Source: Bacteroidales bacterium (lineage in GTDB: Bacteria > Bacteroidota > Bacteroidia > Bacteroidales > VadinHA17). From it: 64,000 nucleotides of DNA. This document shows positions 8,260-16,122 of this stretch, one piece after another (positions within the stretch are counted from its first letter, which is position 1; each line of letters opens with the position of its first letter). The position numbers and the translations under genes are program-made. The stretch is from NCBI GenBank assembly GCA_016715075.1, contig JADKBK010000012.1, forward strand, positions 151,786-215,785. The letters are read 5' to 3'. The notes beneath the pieces are model-generated. The model saw only the letters and a list, made by a program, of their open reading frames with translations, ran no database searches and was not told the origin of the DNA.

Positions 8260-9261
8260 ATGAAGATTTTCAGATTCCTGATTATATCCTTTTTATACCT
8301 GATCTGTAATACTTCTGCTTCCAAGGCAGGAGTATTCAGTTTTAAGAAGATTAATCAGATTGACACGGATACATCAACCTTTGTATCACCCTTTCATGAG
8401 GACAATGAACGCTGTCTGAAATGTCACGGGCAGGCTAAGTATGAATATACAAATGAAAACCTTGGCAGGCAGATTAAAGAATTAATGTGTTCTGAACGGA
8501 TTATTAAAAGAGATGAGTTCTATAAATCAAACCATAAGAACTTCAGCTGTACTGACTGTCATTCTGAGCAATATACCACTTTCCCTCATTTAGGGGAGCT
8601 CAGGATGGAACAAAAATTAAACTGTATTGATTGCCATGGAGGAGATGAAAAATTTGCACAGTATCATTTTGAAGCGATAGAGGCAGATTACCAGCAAAGC
8701 ACCCATTTTAAACTTGAACAGGAAGGTTTTTCCTGCTGGAAATGTCATAATCCTCACTCTTACAAGATTAACGTCAGAATGAACACTAATCTTAAGGAGG
8801 CTATCACATATGACAATGCCATTTGCCTTAGCTGTCATTCCGACTTTAACCGTTTTCAGCTGCTTACTGACAGGGAAGAGATAAACCTTATCAAAAAACA
8901 TGAGTGGCTGCCAAACCAGGCTGCCCATTTTGCTAATGTAAGGTGTATTGAGTGCCATACTAAAATCAATAATGATATTCCTGTTGCTCACCAGATAAGG
9001 CCAAAAGCTGAAGCCGTAAGACGTTGCAATGAATGTCATTCAAAAAATTCAATCCTGATGGCTTCACTGTATAAGTTTGAATCCAAAGAGCAGCGTCGCG
9101 ACGGATTTTTCAACGGAATAATATTAAATGAATCCTATGTGATTGGTGCGAACAGAAATGAATACCTGAACGTCATAAGCCTGATTATTTTTGTCGGCGT
9201 GCTGGGAGTTATTGTTGGCCACACATTTTTCAGAATCAGAAAACACAAAAAAAATAATTAA
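8260..9261 (+). CDS. Membrane-anchored heptaheme c-type cytochrome
   Basis: A 333-residue protein from the ATG at 8260, with a signal peptide, seven CxxCH motifs (CLKCH, CTDCH, CIDCH, CWKCH, CLSCH, CIECH, CNECH) and a C-terminal membrane helix (VISLIIFVGVLGVIVG) with a basic tail. Such proteins pair with a b-type quinol-oxidising membrane subunit, which is encoded 11 bp downstream. It probably moves electrons from menaquinol into the periplasm. No catalytic site for nitrite, sulfite or tetrathionate reduction is recognisable. Confidence 0.88.
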   Translation: MKIFRFLIISFLYLICNTSASKAGVFSFKKINQIDTDTSTFVSPFHEDNERCLKCHGQAKYEYTNENLGRQIKELMCSERIIKRDEFYKSNHKNFSCTDCHSEQYTTFPHLGELRMEQKLNCIDCHGGDEKFAQYHFEAIEADYQQSTHFKLEQEGFSCWKCHNPHSYKINVRMNTNLKEAITYDNAICLSCHSDFNRFQLLTDREEINLIKKHEWLPNQAAHFANVRCIECHTKINNDIPVAHQIRPKAEAVRRCNECHSKNSILMASLYKFESKEQRRDGFFNGIILNESYVIGANRNEYLNVISLIIFVGVLGVIVGHTFFRIRKHKKNN

Positions 9262-9272
9262 TCAAGATTACA

Positions 9273-9888
9273 ATGTATCTATACCCAAAATGGATAAGAA
9301 TCTGGCATGTACTGAACGCTGTTATGTTTCTTATTCTTATAATTACAGGGCTTAGCATGCAGTATACCGGAAAAGACACTACCACATACATGGTGGGCTT
9401 TGCGATTGCGGTAAAATGGCATAATTTTGCAGCTCTGGTACTTACTGCCAACTATATAATATTTGTCACAGGGAACCTGCTGACAAAAAACGGCAGATTC
9501 TATAAAATTGAAAAGGAGAATTTCTGGTCTGATCTTCTGTCACAGATGAAGTATTACGGATGGGGAATGTTCAGAGGGGAGAAACACCCTTTTCCCGTAA
9601 CAGAAAAGAGAAAGTTTAATCCTCTGCAGAAAGTAACGTATGTTCTTGCAATGTATCTTGCACTGCCATTATTGATAATTTCAGGTATCGGACTCCTCTT
9701 CCCTGAGATTACAATAACTACCTTTTGGAGTCAGCGGGCTAATTCTTACCGATATTCTTCATATCACGATGGGTTTCTTCCTCTCAATATTCATGATAAT
9801 TCATATCTATACATGTACATTGGGAGCAAAGCCTACTTCACTATTCTGGGGAATGATTTCAGGCTATCACAGGTCAGATGATCATTAG
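9273..9888 (+). CDS. b561-type cytochrome b subunit, frameshifted
   Basis: The protein resembles the FdnI/thiosulfate-reductase type cytochrome b, with H12 (RIWH) and H50 (VKWH) as likely heme ligands. The reading frame breaks at the T-run 9723-9726: in frame it ends at 9881 after an unrelated tail. Dropping one T restores FGVSGLILTDILHITMGFF and MIIHIYTCTLGAKP, including two further histidines expected to bind heme, and ends at 9888. The intact product would be ~204 residues with four helices. It would oxidise menaquinol for the heptaheme partner. Sequencing error or a real lesion is possible. Confidence 0.8.
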
Positions 9889-9986
9889 AATACCTCTGAA
9901 TGACTATCAATGTGTGTTAAGAAACATGTTGAGATGATAGCTTCAGGAATCAGAGGGCTCAGACACTGATAAATAATTCCGGAATG

Positions 9987-10010
9987 AAGGGTGCAGGAAA
10001 CTGCACCCTT
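9987..10010 (+). terminator. Hairpin after the cytochrome operon
   Basis: A perfect 10-bp stem (AAGGGTGCAG / CTGCACCCTT) with a GAAA tetraloop, about 100 bp after the b561 stop. There is no strong T-run, so termination is likely but not certain. Confidence 0.6.
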
Positions 10011-10043
10011 CGTCATTAAGGAGGATTAGACAGCCCCTGGCAA

Positions 10044-10097
10044 CGAAAATCAATTTACTGCCGCCTAAGCGGCATGGGGTAAATAAATTCATTTTCG
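10044..10097. other. Nested hairpin in the long intergenic region 9889-10326
   Basis: The 438-bp gap contains no credible gene. Besides the two terminators it holds a nested inverted repeat: inner stem TGCCGC-CTAA-GCGGCA at 10059-10074, and outer arms beginning CGAAAATCAATTTAC and ending in ATTTTCG at 10097. It could be a small structured RNA or a degraded palindromic repeat. The remaining sequence to 10260 shows nothing I recognise. Confidence 0.4.
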
Positions 10098-10273
10098 AGC
10101 GGCGGTTATGGGAGTTATTATTTTTGAAGTTCCTGTAATTTCTTTGGTGGGGGACTTAGCGGTTAAGAAGACTTTTTCAACTGCCCTGGCCAATCGCCAG
10201 CCGCCGGATAGCCTGTATGGTTGATTAAAATCATAATTAAAGAGACCGGAGAATTGGTATAAGATAAAAGAAA

Positions 10274-10303
10274 AGGCCGTCTCATAATTGTTTGAGACGG
10301 CCT
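10274..10303 (-). terminator. Terminator of the multiheme lipoprotein gene
   Basis: A perfect 11-bp stem (AGGCCGTCTCA / TGAGACGGCCT) with an 8-nt loop. On the minus strand it is followed by a T-rich tract, as expected 24 bp after the stop at 10327. Confidence 0.8.
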
Positions 10304-10326
10304 CTTAATGTTATTTTATGTACTTA

Positions 10327-11655
10327 CTAAACCGGAGCGTTCAATGTCTCGAGAGTGTTTGTAAGTAAAGCTTTGGTATATTTTGTATTGTGAATTCCAA
10401 GGCTATATTCCCTGAGGCACATCTGGAAATTGATCATTGCACCCATAATACCATTTGTAAGTGATGGGAATGTTGGCAATGCATTATTGATGTCTTTCTG
10501 AGCCTGAGTGTATGAGTTGGTATTTCCCGGGTTTTTCCATGCTCCGCCAGGGTTGGATGAAGGATCATAGATATTCAGGTAACCGTCCCAGTTGCCGGTG
10601 GTATTTCCAGCCCAGAGATTTGCTTCGGGATCAGTTTCTGTGTGAAGAATTGGTGTTGCACCGCCTACCTCATTGATTTTTGCAGCAAGCTGATCAAGAA
10701 GAGTTTTTACACTTGATCTTGTAGCTGTCCATAAATCAGATGATGAGCTAAGACCTGTATGGCAATTGGTTGTATTACATCCGTTGAAGTTTCCTTTTAC
10801 ATTAAATGTATGTCCACCGGCTCTTCCGCTGATGGATGCCATGTGGCAGTCCTGGCATGAAGCAGTTGCAGTGTGTGGTGAACTTTCATATGCGAGTGAA
10901 CCAGGGAATTCAACCCCGCCGATACCTGCATAAATAGCACCAACAGTTCCATAATGAACATGTGTTCTGTATGAAGGAACAACTTTATTTGGAGCTCTGT
11001 TTCCAACTACGTTATCATAGAAGGTAATTGCCGGGTATGTTTTGAGTGAATCATAATCAACAACCCTGCCGTCGGTAAGAGTTGAACTGGTGGTAAGCGG
11101 ACGTGGCTGGTGGCATTTAACACAAAGGTTGCCCATACCTCCGTCAGAAGCAATATTGATCGATTTTGCTCCGGCCCACATTGTCATAGAAACAGCAGCG
11201 GTGTTTGTCAAAGGAGAAAAATCGGTTCCTGCATAGGTTGTATGCAGGCTGCTGTGACAGGTTGAGCATGTCAGTTCACCTAAAGCTGTTGCAGGTGTAG
11301 CAACATACTGGTTTGCATATTTACCGTTTGAGCCTTTTACAAAAGTCGAAGGAATATTGTTTGCACAAACATATTTAAAAGCTTCAGAAGCATGACAAGG
11401 AGTACAACCAGTGTTTCCGGCTTCTTCAAAATCAACTTCACCATATGAATGTTTTGACAACTCAAATTGTACTGCAATTGCATCAACAACATCAGGAGTA
11501 TGGCACTCTTTGCAGGTTTCATTGGCATCCTGGCCATCGGCCCCATCAGCTCCATTGGCGCCGTCTTTTCCGGCAGGTCCCATTGGGCCTTCGCATGAAG
11601 CAAACAGAAAGCCTGCTGCAACTAACACAGAAAATAGTTTAAAAAGGTTTTTCAT
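10327..11655 (-). CDS. Multiheme c-type cytochrome lipoprotein with collagen-like linker
   Basis: A 442-residue exported lipoprotein (lipobox FASC at residue ~20) followed at once by a Gly-X-Y tract (GPMGPAGKDGANGADG...) of about eight triplets. It has five CxxCH heme sites (CKECH, CTPCH, CSTCH, CVKCH, CQDCH) plus one CNTTNCH site, a CX4CH form that may also bind heme. The C-terminal ~150 residues are heme-free and helical. It is likely tethered to the outer membrane, possibly surface-exposed, and could be a terminal or extracellular electron carrier. It is divergent from the Crp/Fnr gene, with the shared operator between them. Confidence 0.88.
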   Translation of the reverse strand: MKNLFKLFSVLVAAGFLFASCEGPMGPAGKDGANGADGADGQDANETCKECHTPDVVDAIAVQFELSKHSYGEVDFEEAGNTGCTPCHASEAFKYVCANNIPSTFVKGSNGKYANQYVATPATALGELTCSTCHSSLHTTYAGTDFSPLTNTAAVSMTMWAGAKSINIASDGGMGNLCVKCHQPRPLTTSSTLTDGRVVDYDSLKTYPAITFYDNVVGNRAPNKVVPSYRTHVHYGTVGAIYAGIGGVEFPGSLAYESSPHTATASCQDCHMASISGRAGGHTFNVKGNFNGCNTTNCHTGLSSSSDLWTATRSSVKTLLDQLAAKINEVGGATPILHTETDPEANLWAGNTTGNWDGYLNIYDPSSNPGGAWKNPGNTNSYTQAQKDINNALPTFPSLTNGIMGAMINFQMCLREYSLGIHNTKYTKALLTNTLETLNAPV

Positions 11656-11772
11656 ATCGGGTTTATTTAGTTAATGATTTCTATGTGCAAGCTATGAAAA
11701 ACCTCTGTTAAACTAATAACAGACCTTATGCTATTTGCGAGGTATAAAGTTGATAGATATAACAGGTGATTG

Positions 11773-11785
11773 TGATATATATCAA
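11773..11785. promoter_or_regulatory. Fnr/Crp-like operator between the multiheme gene and its regulator
   Basis: TGATATATATCAA is a symmetric TGAT-N4-ATCA site. Its centre (11778.5) is about 40 bp before the transcription start predicted from the -7 box at 11805-11812, the classical class II activator position. Near-copy at 6843-6855. Confidence 0.6.
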
Positions 11786-11804
11786 TTTATACAGTGATAT
11801 TTAT

Positions 11805-11812
11805 TAGCTTTG
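11805..11812 (+). promoter_or_regulatory. -7 box of the Crp/Fnr gene promoter
   Basis: TAGCTTTG matches TAnnTTTG. No good -33 TTG lies at the normal spacing, which fits a promoter that depends on an activator bound at 11773-11785. Confidence 0.5.
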
Positions 11813-11865
11813 TGATGTCTTGTTTTGATTAAAAGCTATTTTTGAACCCCTTAAAAAAAGGAGAT

Positions 11866-12561
11866 ATGTCAGGGATAAATTTAATAAACAGCTGTGAAGG
11901 TTGCACCCATGGGTGGAAGAATTTTGAGCATCTGACAAAAAACGAGCTTCAAATGATAAATGCCAACAGGTATGAAGCGACATTTAAACCGGGTGAGGTA
12001 ATGATCAAGCAGGGATCCCCAACCTCCAATGCACTTTTTCTTGCCAGCGGGATGGCTAAAATGTATATTGAAGGCAGTACCGGTAAGAATTTTATCATAG
12101 GGATTGCTCTCCCGGGGATGCTTGTCCTGGGCCCTGGGGCATTCGTAAATTCCCGGCATACTTATTCAGTTTCGGCTATATCTACCGTGCAGGCCTGTTT
12201 TATAGGATTCAATATCTTTAAGCAGCTCGTGAGAGAAAATGGAGAATTTGCAGAGGGAATGATTGAAGATATAAGCAACAAGTCTCTCCAGGCACAACAC
12301 AGGATGGTTAACCTGTCACAGAAGAGAATGTCGGGCAGGGTAGCCGATGCACTTCTCTATTTCTCAGATGAAGTGTTCAGGAGCGATGAATATGATATGG
12401 TCTTTTCCCGGCAGGAGCTGGGTGACATGACAAGTATGGCAAAAGAATGCGTTGTAAGAATATTAAAGGAATTTGAAGATTCGGGAGTGGTCTATTCCGA
12501 TTCTTCAAAGGTAAGGATACTAAACAAGGAAAAGCTTGTTCAGATTTCGGAAAAAGGATGA
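11866..12561 (+). CDS. Crp/Fnr family transcriptional regulator
   Basis: A 231-residue regulator with an N-terminal cyclic-nucleotide-binding-type beta-roll (FKPGEVMIKQGSPTSNALFLASG), a long dimerisation helix and a C-terminal winged helix with recognition-helix segment SRQELGDMTSMAKECVVRILKEF cut here to note its key residues RQEL and KECVVR. The ATG at 11866 is chosen over the upstream TTG because AAAGGAG lies just before it. N-terminal cysteines (NSCEGC) could sense redox, but the four-Cys Fnr pattern is not complete. It sits among cytochrome genes and near Fnr-like sites, so it is probably their autoregulated controller. Confidence 0.88.
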   Translation: MSGINLINSCEGCTHGWKNFEHLTKNELQMINANRYEATFKPGEVMIKQGSPTSNALFLASGMAKMYIEGSTGKNFIIGIALPGMLVLGPGAFVNSRHTYSVSAISTVQACFIGFNIFKQLVRENGEFAEGMIEDISNKSLQAQHRMVNLSQKRMSGRVADALLYFSDEVFRSDEYDMVFSRQELGDMTSMAKECVVRILKEFEDSGVVYSDSSKVRILNKEKLVQISEKG

Positions 12562-12567
12562 ATTGTA

Positions 12568-12753
12568 GCTCAGGGCTCAGGGTAAGAAGCTCAGGGCTCA
12601 GGGCTCAGGGCTCAGGGCGCAGGGCAAGGGCTCAGGGCTCAGGGCTCAGGGCAAGAAGCTCAGGGCTCAGGGCGCAGGGCTCAGAGCTCAGGGCAAAAAG
12701 AAGAGAAAAGAGGTTTAGCTATAACTTATGGCTTCTGACTTCCGGTTTCTGAC
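12568..12753 (+). repeat. GGGCTCA array followed by GACTTC words
   Basis: Starting 7 bp after the regulator stop, about 128 bp consist of variants of CAGGGCTCAGGG with GGCGCAGGGC and AAGAAGCT insertions. A short block of CTTCTGACTTCCGGTTTCTGAC words follows at 12730-12753. The open frame through it is compositional noise, not a gene. Confidence 0.85.
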
Positions 12754-12784
12754 TAAAATATAAACTATAAAAAACGTAATTAAG

Positions 12785-15700
12785 ATGAAATACCTGAGAA
12801 TCCTGTTTTCCCCCGCCTTAATGGGGTTTTTGTTTCTGGCATTTGCACTGTCAATGGCGGTGGCTACAATAGTTGAGAATGACTTTGGCTCACCTGTTGC
12901 CTACAGTATGGTTTATAATACAAAATGGTTCGAACTTATTTTGCTGCTTCTCTCGGCAAACCTTGTTGGCCAGTTAATAATTTATAAGCTATTCAGACAA
13001 GCCAAGCTGCCGACTGCACTTTTCCATCTTTCATTCTTACTGCTGATAATAGGAGCGGGAATTACCAGGTACTTTGGATGGGAAGGTACAATGCATATAC
13101 GTGAAGGTGAGGAGCAGACCAGGTGTTACTCCTCTGAAAAATTCATTACATCTACTGTAAGGGAAGCTGATGGAACGATTTCCTACAGCAGGTCGGATAA
13201 ATATTCAATGACCTCGGTTTCAGCCGATGAGTATTCTAAAGTGATAAAGATCAGCGGGAACGATTACAATCTCGTACTCTCAAAGATTATCCCCAACGCT
13301 ACTGAGTCTTTGAAATCAAGTCCCAATGGCGTTCCGATAATTTCACTTATTGTGACTGCCGGTATGATGGAACGGGAGTCTGTTATTCTGAGAAAGGGCG
13401 AAAGGAAGCTTGCAGGTGACATTTCAATAGGGTTTGATTCAGAAGATTCAGCAGATGTGAATATAACTTTCGATGGCGCATTCTATATGACCTCACGGTT
13501 TGTTATCGGTGAGATGAGCATGATGTCGCAGGAAGTGACCCCTTTTGAAAACGGCAGCCCGGTGAAGCTGAAAGAGATGCAGATCATTTCTGTAAACGGA
13601 ATTAAGATTGTGCCTCAGGAGATGCTGGCAACAGGAATACAGAGTGTAATTGCAGTCAATCCGAAAGAGCAGACAACAGGTCAGAATGCTTTTATTTTTG
13701 AGCTTTCCGGAGAACAGAGATCAACTGAACTTACTCTCTGGGACATGGAATCAGAAACTGCAGGTACAGTCTCTGAAATCATTGACGGAAAAAATGTTGA
13801 GATAAGCTATGGCTCAAAGAATACCAATCTCCCTTTTAGTATTAAGCTTAACGATTTCATTCTTGAAAGATATCCGGGCTCGAACAGCCCGTCAGGTTAC
13901 AAAAGCGACGTAGTTCTTATTGATAAATCGGCAAATGTTGAAAAATCTTTCATGATATTTATGAATAATATTCTTAAGTATAAGGGTTACCGCTTTTACC
14001 AATCTTCATTCGATAAGGATGAGAAAGGGACTATACTGTCAGTTAATCACGATATGGCAGGGATGGCTGTTTCATATACAGGTTATATTATGCTTTTCGT
14101 ATTCATCATTATTTCTCTTATAAACAGGAATGCCTTATTCCATAATATTACTCCTGGTTACTGGAGCTCAATATTAAGGAAATCAGCTGTTGCAATTCTC
14201 CTGATGATCTCGTTTTCAGGTCTTTCGGTATTGAATGGTCAGGAACTGATCCCTGACAAGTCTGCTGCTGAGGAATTCGGTAAAGTTCTTGTCCAGGACC
14301 AGAAGGGAAGGACCAAGCCCCTCTTCACATTGAGCAATGATATCCTTCGCAAGGTAGCCCGCGAGAATGATTTTGAAGGGCTTACCTCAATGCAGGTATT
14401 CCTTGGACTTTATCTCGATTTTGATAACTGGAAAGATGTTCCGTTGATAAGGGTTTCAACCCAGGATGTCCAGAGAAAACTTGGGATTAAAGGAAAGCTT
14501 GCCGCCTTTTCAGATATTGTCAATATCACTGGTGATGGAACATATAAGCTCTCAGATGATGTCAACCAGGCATATGCCAAAGCTCCGGGTGACAGGAACA
14601 AGACAGATAAGGAGGTAATGAAGATTGATGAGAGGTTGAACATTGTCTATATGATTTATAAAGGGGAATTTCTTAAACTGTTTCCGCTTAAAAATGGTAC
14701 GCACGACTGGGGTTTGCCTGAGAGTGCACTTCCCCATGCGATAAATAAGGATGATTCACTCTATCTGAAAACAATTATTCCTTTACTGGCAGATGCAATA
14801 AAGGCAAATAATATTTCTACTACCCGTCAGATAACTGAATCAATCAGCGGTTACCAGAAACGATTCTCGGAATATGATCTTCCTACAGCCTCAAAAACAA
14901 AAACGGAATTACTGTATTATAAGATGAGTATTTTCGAGCGGCTGTTCCCTTTCTACGCAACAATTGGCCTTATTATGCTCATAGTACTTATAGCCGGGGT
15001 TATAAGAGGAAGTAAAGAGTCATCTGTAGTGATTAAGACCCTGGGCTGGGTGTTATTCGCAGGATATCTTTTCCACACTTTCGGACTTGCGATAAGATGG
15101 TATATAGCTGGTCATTCCCCGATGAGTAATGGTTATGAATCAATGATCTTCATCTCATGGGTGACACTGCTGGCAGGTTTTATCTTCAGCAGAAAGTCGG
15201 CCTTTGCCCTGTCTGCAACAGCTGTTCTGGCATCAATGACACTGATGGTCGCCCACCTTAGCTTTATGGATCCTGAGATTACCAACCTTGTTCCTGTTCT
15301 GAAATCATACTGGCTTACTCTTCATGTATCAGTAATTACCGGCAGTTACGGTTTTCTTGGTCTGGGTGCAATACTGGGACTCATAATTATGGTACTGCTG
15401 TTATTCTCCAATGCCGGAAACCGTGATCGGATATCTGCTACGATTGATGAACTGACCCTGATCAATTATAAGACTATGACCCTTGGCCTTTATTTTCTTA
15501 CTATAGGAACCTTTCTTGGAGCAGTCTGGGCGAATGAATCATGGGGAAGATACTGGGGATGGGATCCCAAGGAGACATGGTCGCTTATCACAATAATTAT
15601 CTATAGTATTGTCATACACAGCCGTAATATACCCGGAATGAAGGATATCTTTACATTTAATCTGTTATCCCTTTTTGCCTTCTCCTCGGTTCTTATGACC

Positions 15701-15862
15701 TATTTCGGTGTGAATTATTATCTGTCAGGCATGCACTCCTATGCCGCAGGTGATCCGGTACCTGTACCATCGTTTGTCTATATCGCAGTCATTCTCCTGG
15801 CAGCAATATCATTTGCCGCCTATATGAAATACAACAGCCATAAAATTGTACAGAAGAAATAG
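12785..15862 (+). CDS. ccsBA: Fused ResB-CcsA cytochrome c biogenesis protein (System II)
   Basis: A 1025-residue membrane protein. The N-terminal ~480 residues match ResB/CcsB: helices near 10-30, 45-70 and 80-100, a large periplasmic domain, then a helix near 430-455. The second half carries a periplasmic region and eight or so helices of CcsA, including the heme-handling WWD motif WGRYWGWDPKETW at about residues 919-931 and nearby histidines (HTFGLAIRW, AHLSF, VIHSRN). It exports heme and attaches it to apocytochromes c. It is placed just after the multiheme cytochrome genes it would serve. Confidence 0.95.
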   Translation: MKYLRILFSPALMGFLFLAFALSMAVATIVENDFGSPVAYSMVYNTKWFELILLLLSANLVGQLIIYKLFRQAKLPTALFHLSFLLLIIGAGITRYFGWEGTMHIREGEEQTRCYSSEKFITSTVREADGTISYSRSDKYSMTSVSADEYSKVIKISGNDYNLVLSKIIPNATESLKSSPNGVPIISLIVTAGMMERESVILRKGERKLAGDISIGFDSEDSADVNITFDGAFYMTSRFVIGEMSMMSQEVTPFENGSPVKLKEMQIISVNGIKIVPQEMLATGIQSVIAVNPKEQTTGQNAFIFELSGEQRSTELTLWDMESETAGTVSEIIDGKNVEISYGSKNTNLPFSIKLNDFILERYPGSNSPSGYKSDVVLIDKSANVEKSFMIFMNNILKYKGYRFYQSSFDKDEKGTILSVNHDMAGMAVSYTGYIMLFVFIIISLINRNALFHNITPGYWSSILRKSAVAILLMISFSGLSVLNGQELIPDKSAAEEFGKVLVQDQKGRTKPLFTLSNDILRKVARENDFEGLTSMQVFLGLYLDFDNWKDVPLIRVSTQDVQRKLGIKGKLAAFSDIVNITGDGTYKLSDDVNQAYAKAPGDRNKTDKEVMKIDERLNIVYMIYKGEFLKLFPLKNGTHDWGLPESALPHAINKDDSLYLKTIIPLLADAIKANNISTTRQITESISGYQKRFSEYDLPTASKTKTELLYYKMSIFERLFPFYATIGLIMLIVLIAGVIRGSKESSVVIKTLGWVLFAGYLFHTFGLAIRWYIAGHSPMSNGYESMIFISWVTLLAGFIFSRKSAFALSATAVLASMTLMVAHLSFMDPEITNLVPVLKSYWLTLHVSVITGSYGFLGLGAILGLIIMVLLLFSNAGNRDRISATIDELTLINYKTMTLGLYFLTIGTFLGAVWANESWGRYWGWDPKETWSLITIIIYSIVIHSRNIPGMKDIFTFNLLSLFAFSSVLMTYFGVNYYLSGMHSYAAGDPVPVPSFVYIAVILLAAISFAAYMKYNSHKIVQKK

Positions 15863-15883
15863 TTAAGTTGCTGCAAAAAAAGT

Positions 15884-15914
15884 AGAGCCGTTGCATGCAA
15901 CGGCTCTGTTTTTT
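15884..15914 (+). terminator. Terminator after ccsBA (TGCATGCA palindrome)
   Basis: A perfect 24-bp palindrome (left arm AGAGCCGTTGCA) followed by G and seven T. It shares its centre with the palindrome at 6709-6736. Confidence 0.85.
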
Positions 15915-15924
15915 TAAAAGGTGG

Positions 15925-15999
15925 GGTGGAAGATGGGGCTCGAACCCACGACCTTCGGAACCACAATCCGACGTTCTAACCGACTGAACTACATCCACC
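15925..15999 (-). tRNA. tRNA-His (GTG)
   Basis: The minus strand folds as a full cloverleaf: acceptor GTGGATG/CTTCCAC, D-arm GTTC/GAAC, anticodon loop TTGTGGT with anticodon GTG on stem TCGGA/TCCGA, and T-arm GTGGG-TTCGAGC-CCCAT. An extra 5' G (position -1) faces discriminator C, both hallmarks of tRNA-His. CCA is encoded (15922-15924). Confidence 0.95.
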
Positions 16000-16122
16000 G
16001 TTTATGGAGTGCAAAATAAGGTCAAAATTTCTATATCACAAAATTTTAATTTTATTTTCTCAAACTATCCTCAATTACTATCTTTGAAATGATCGATAAT
16101 TAAAGACATTTCTGCACAATTT

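Noticed and set aside
10044..10097. Riboswitch
   Set aside because: The hairpin is not in the leader of any gene (both flanking genes end toward it) and matches no riboswitch core I know.
12558..12752. Open frame in the GGGCTCA array
   Set aside because: It encodes only repetitive Arg/Gly/Ser words derived from the DNA repeat and has no leader or homology.
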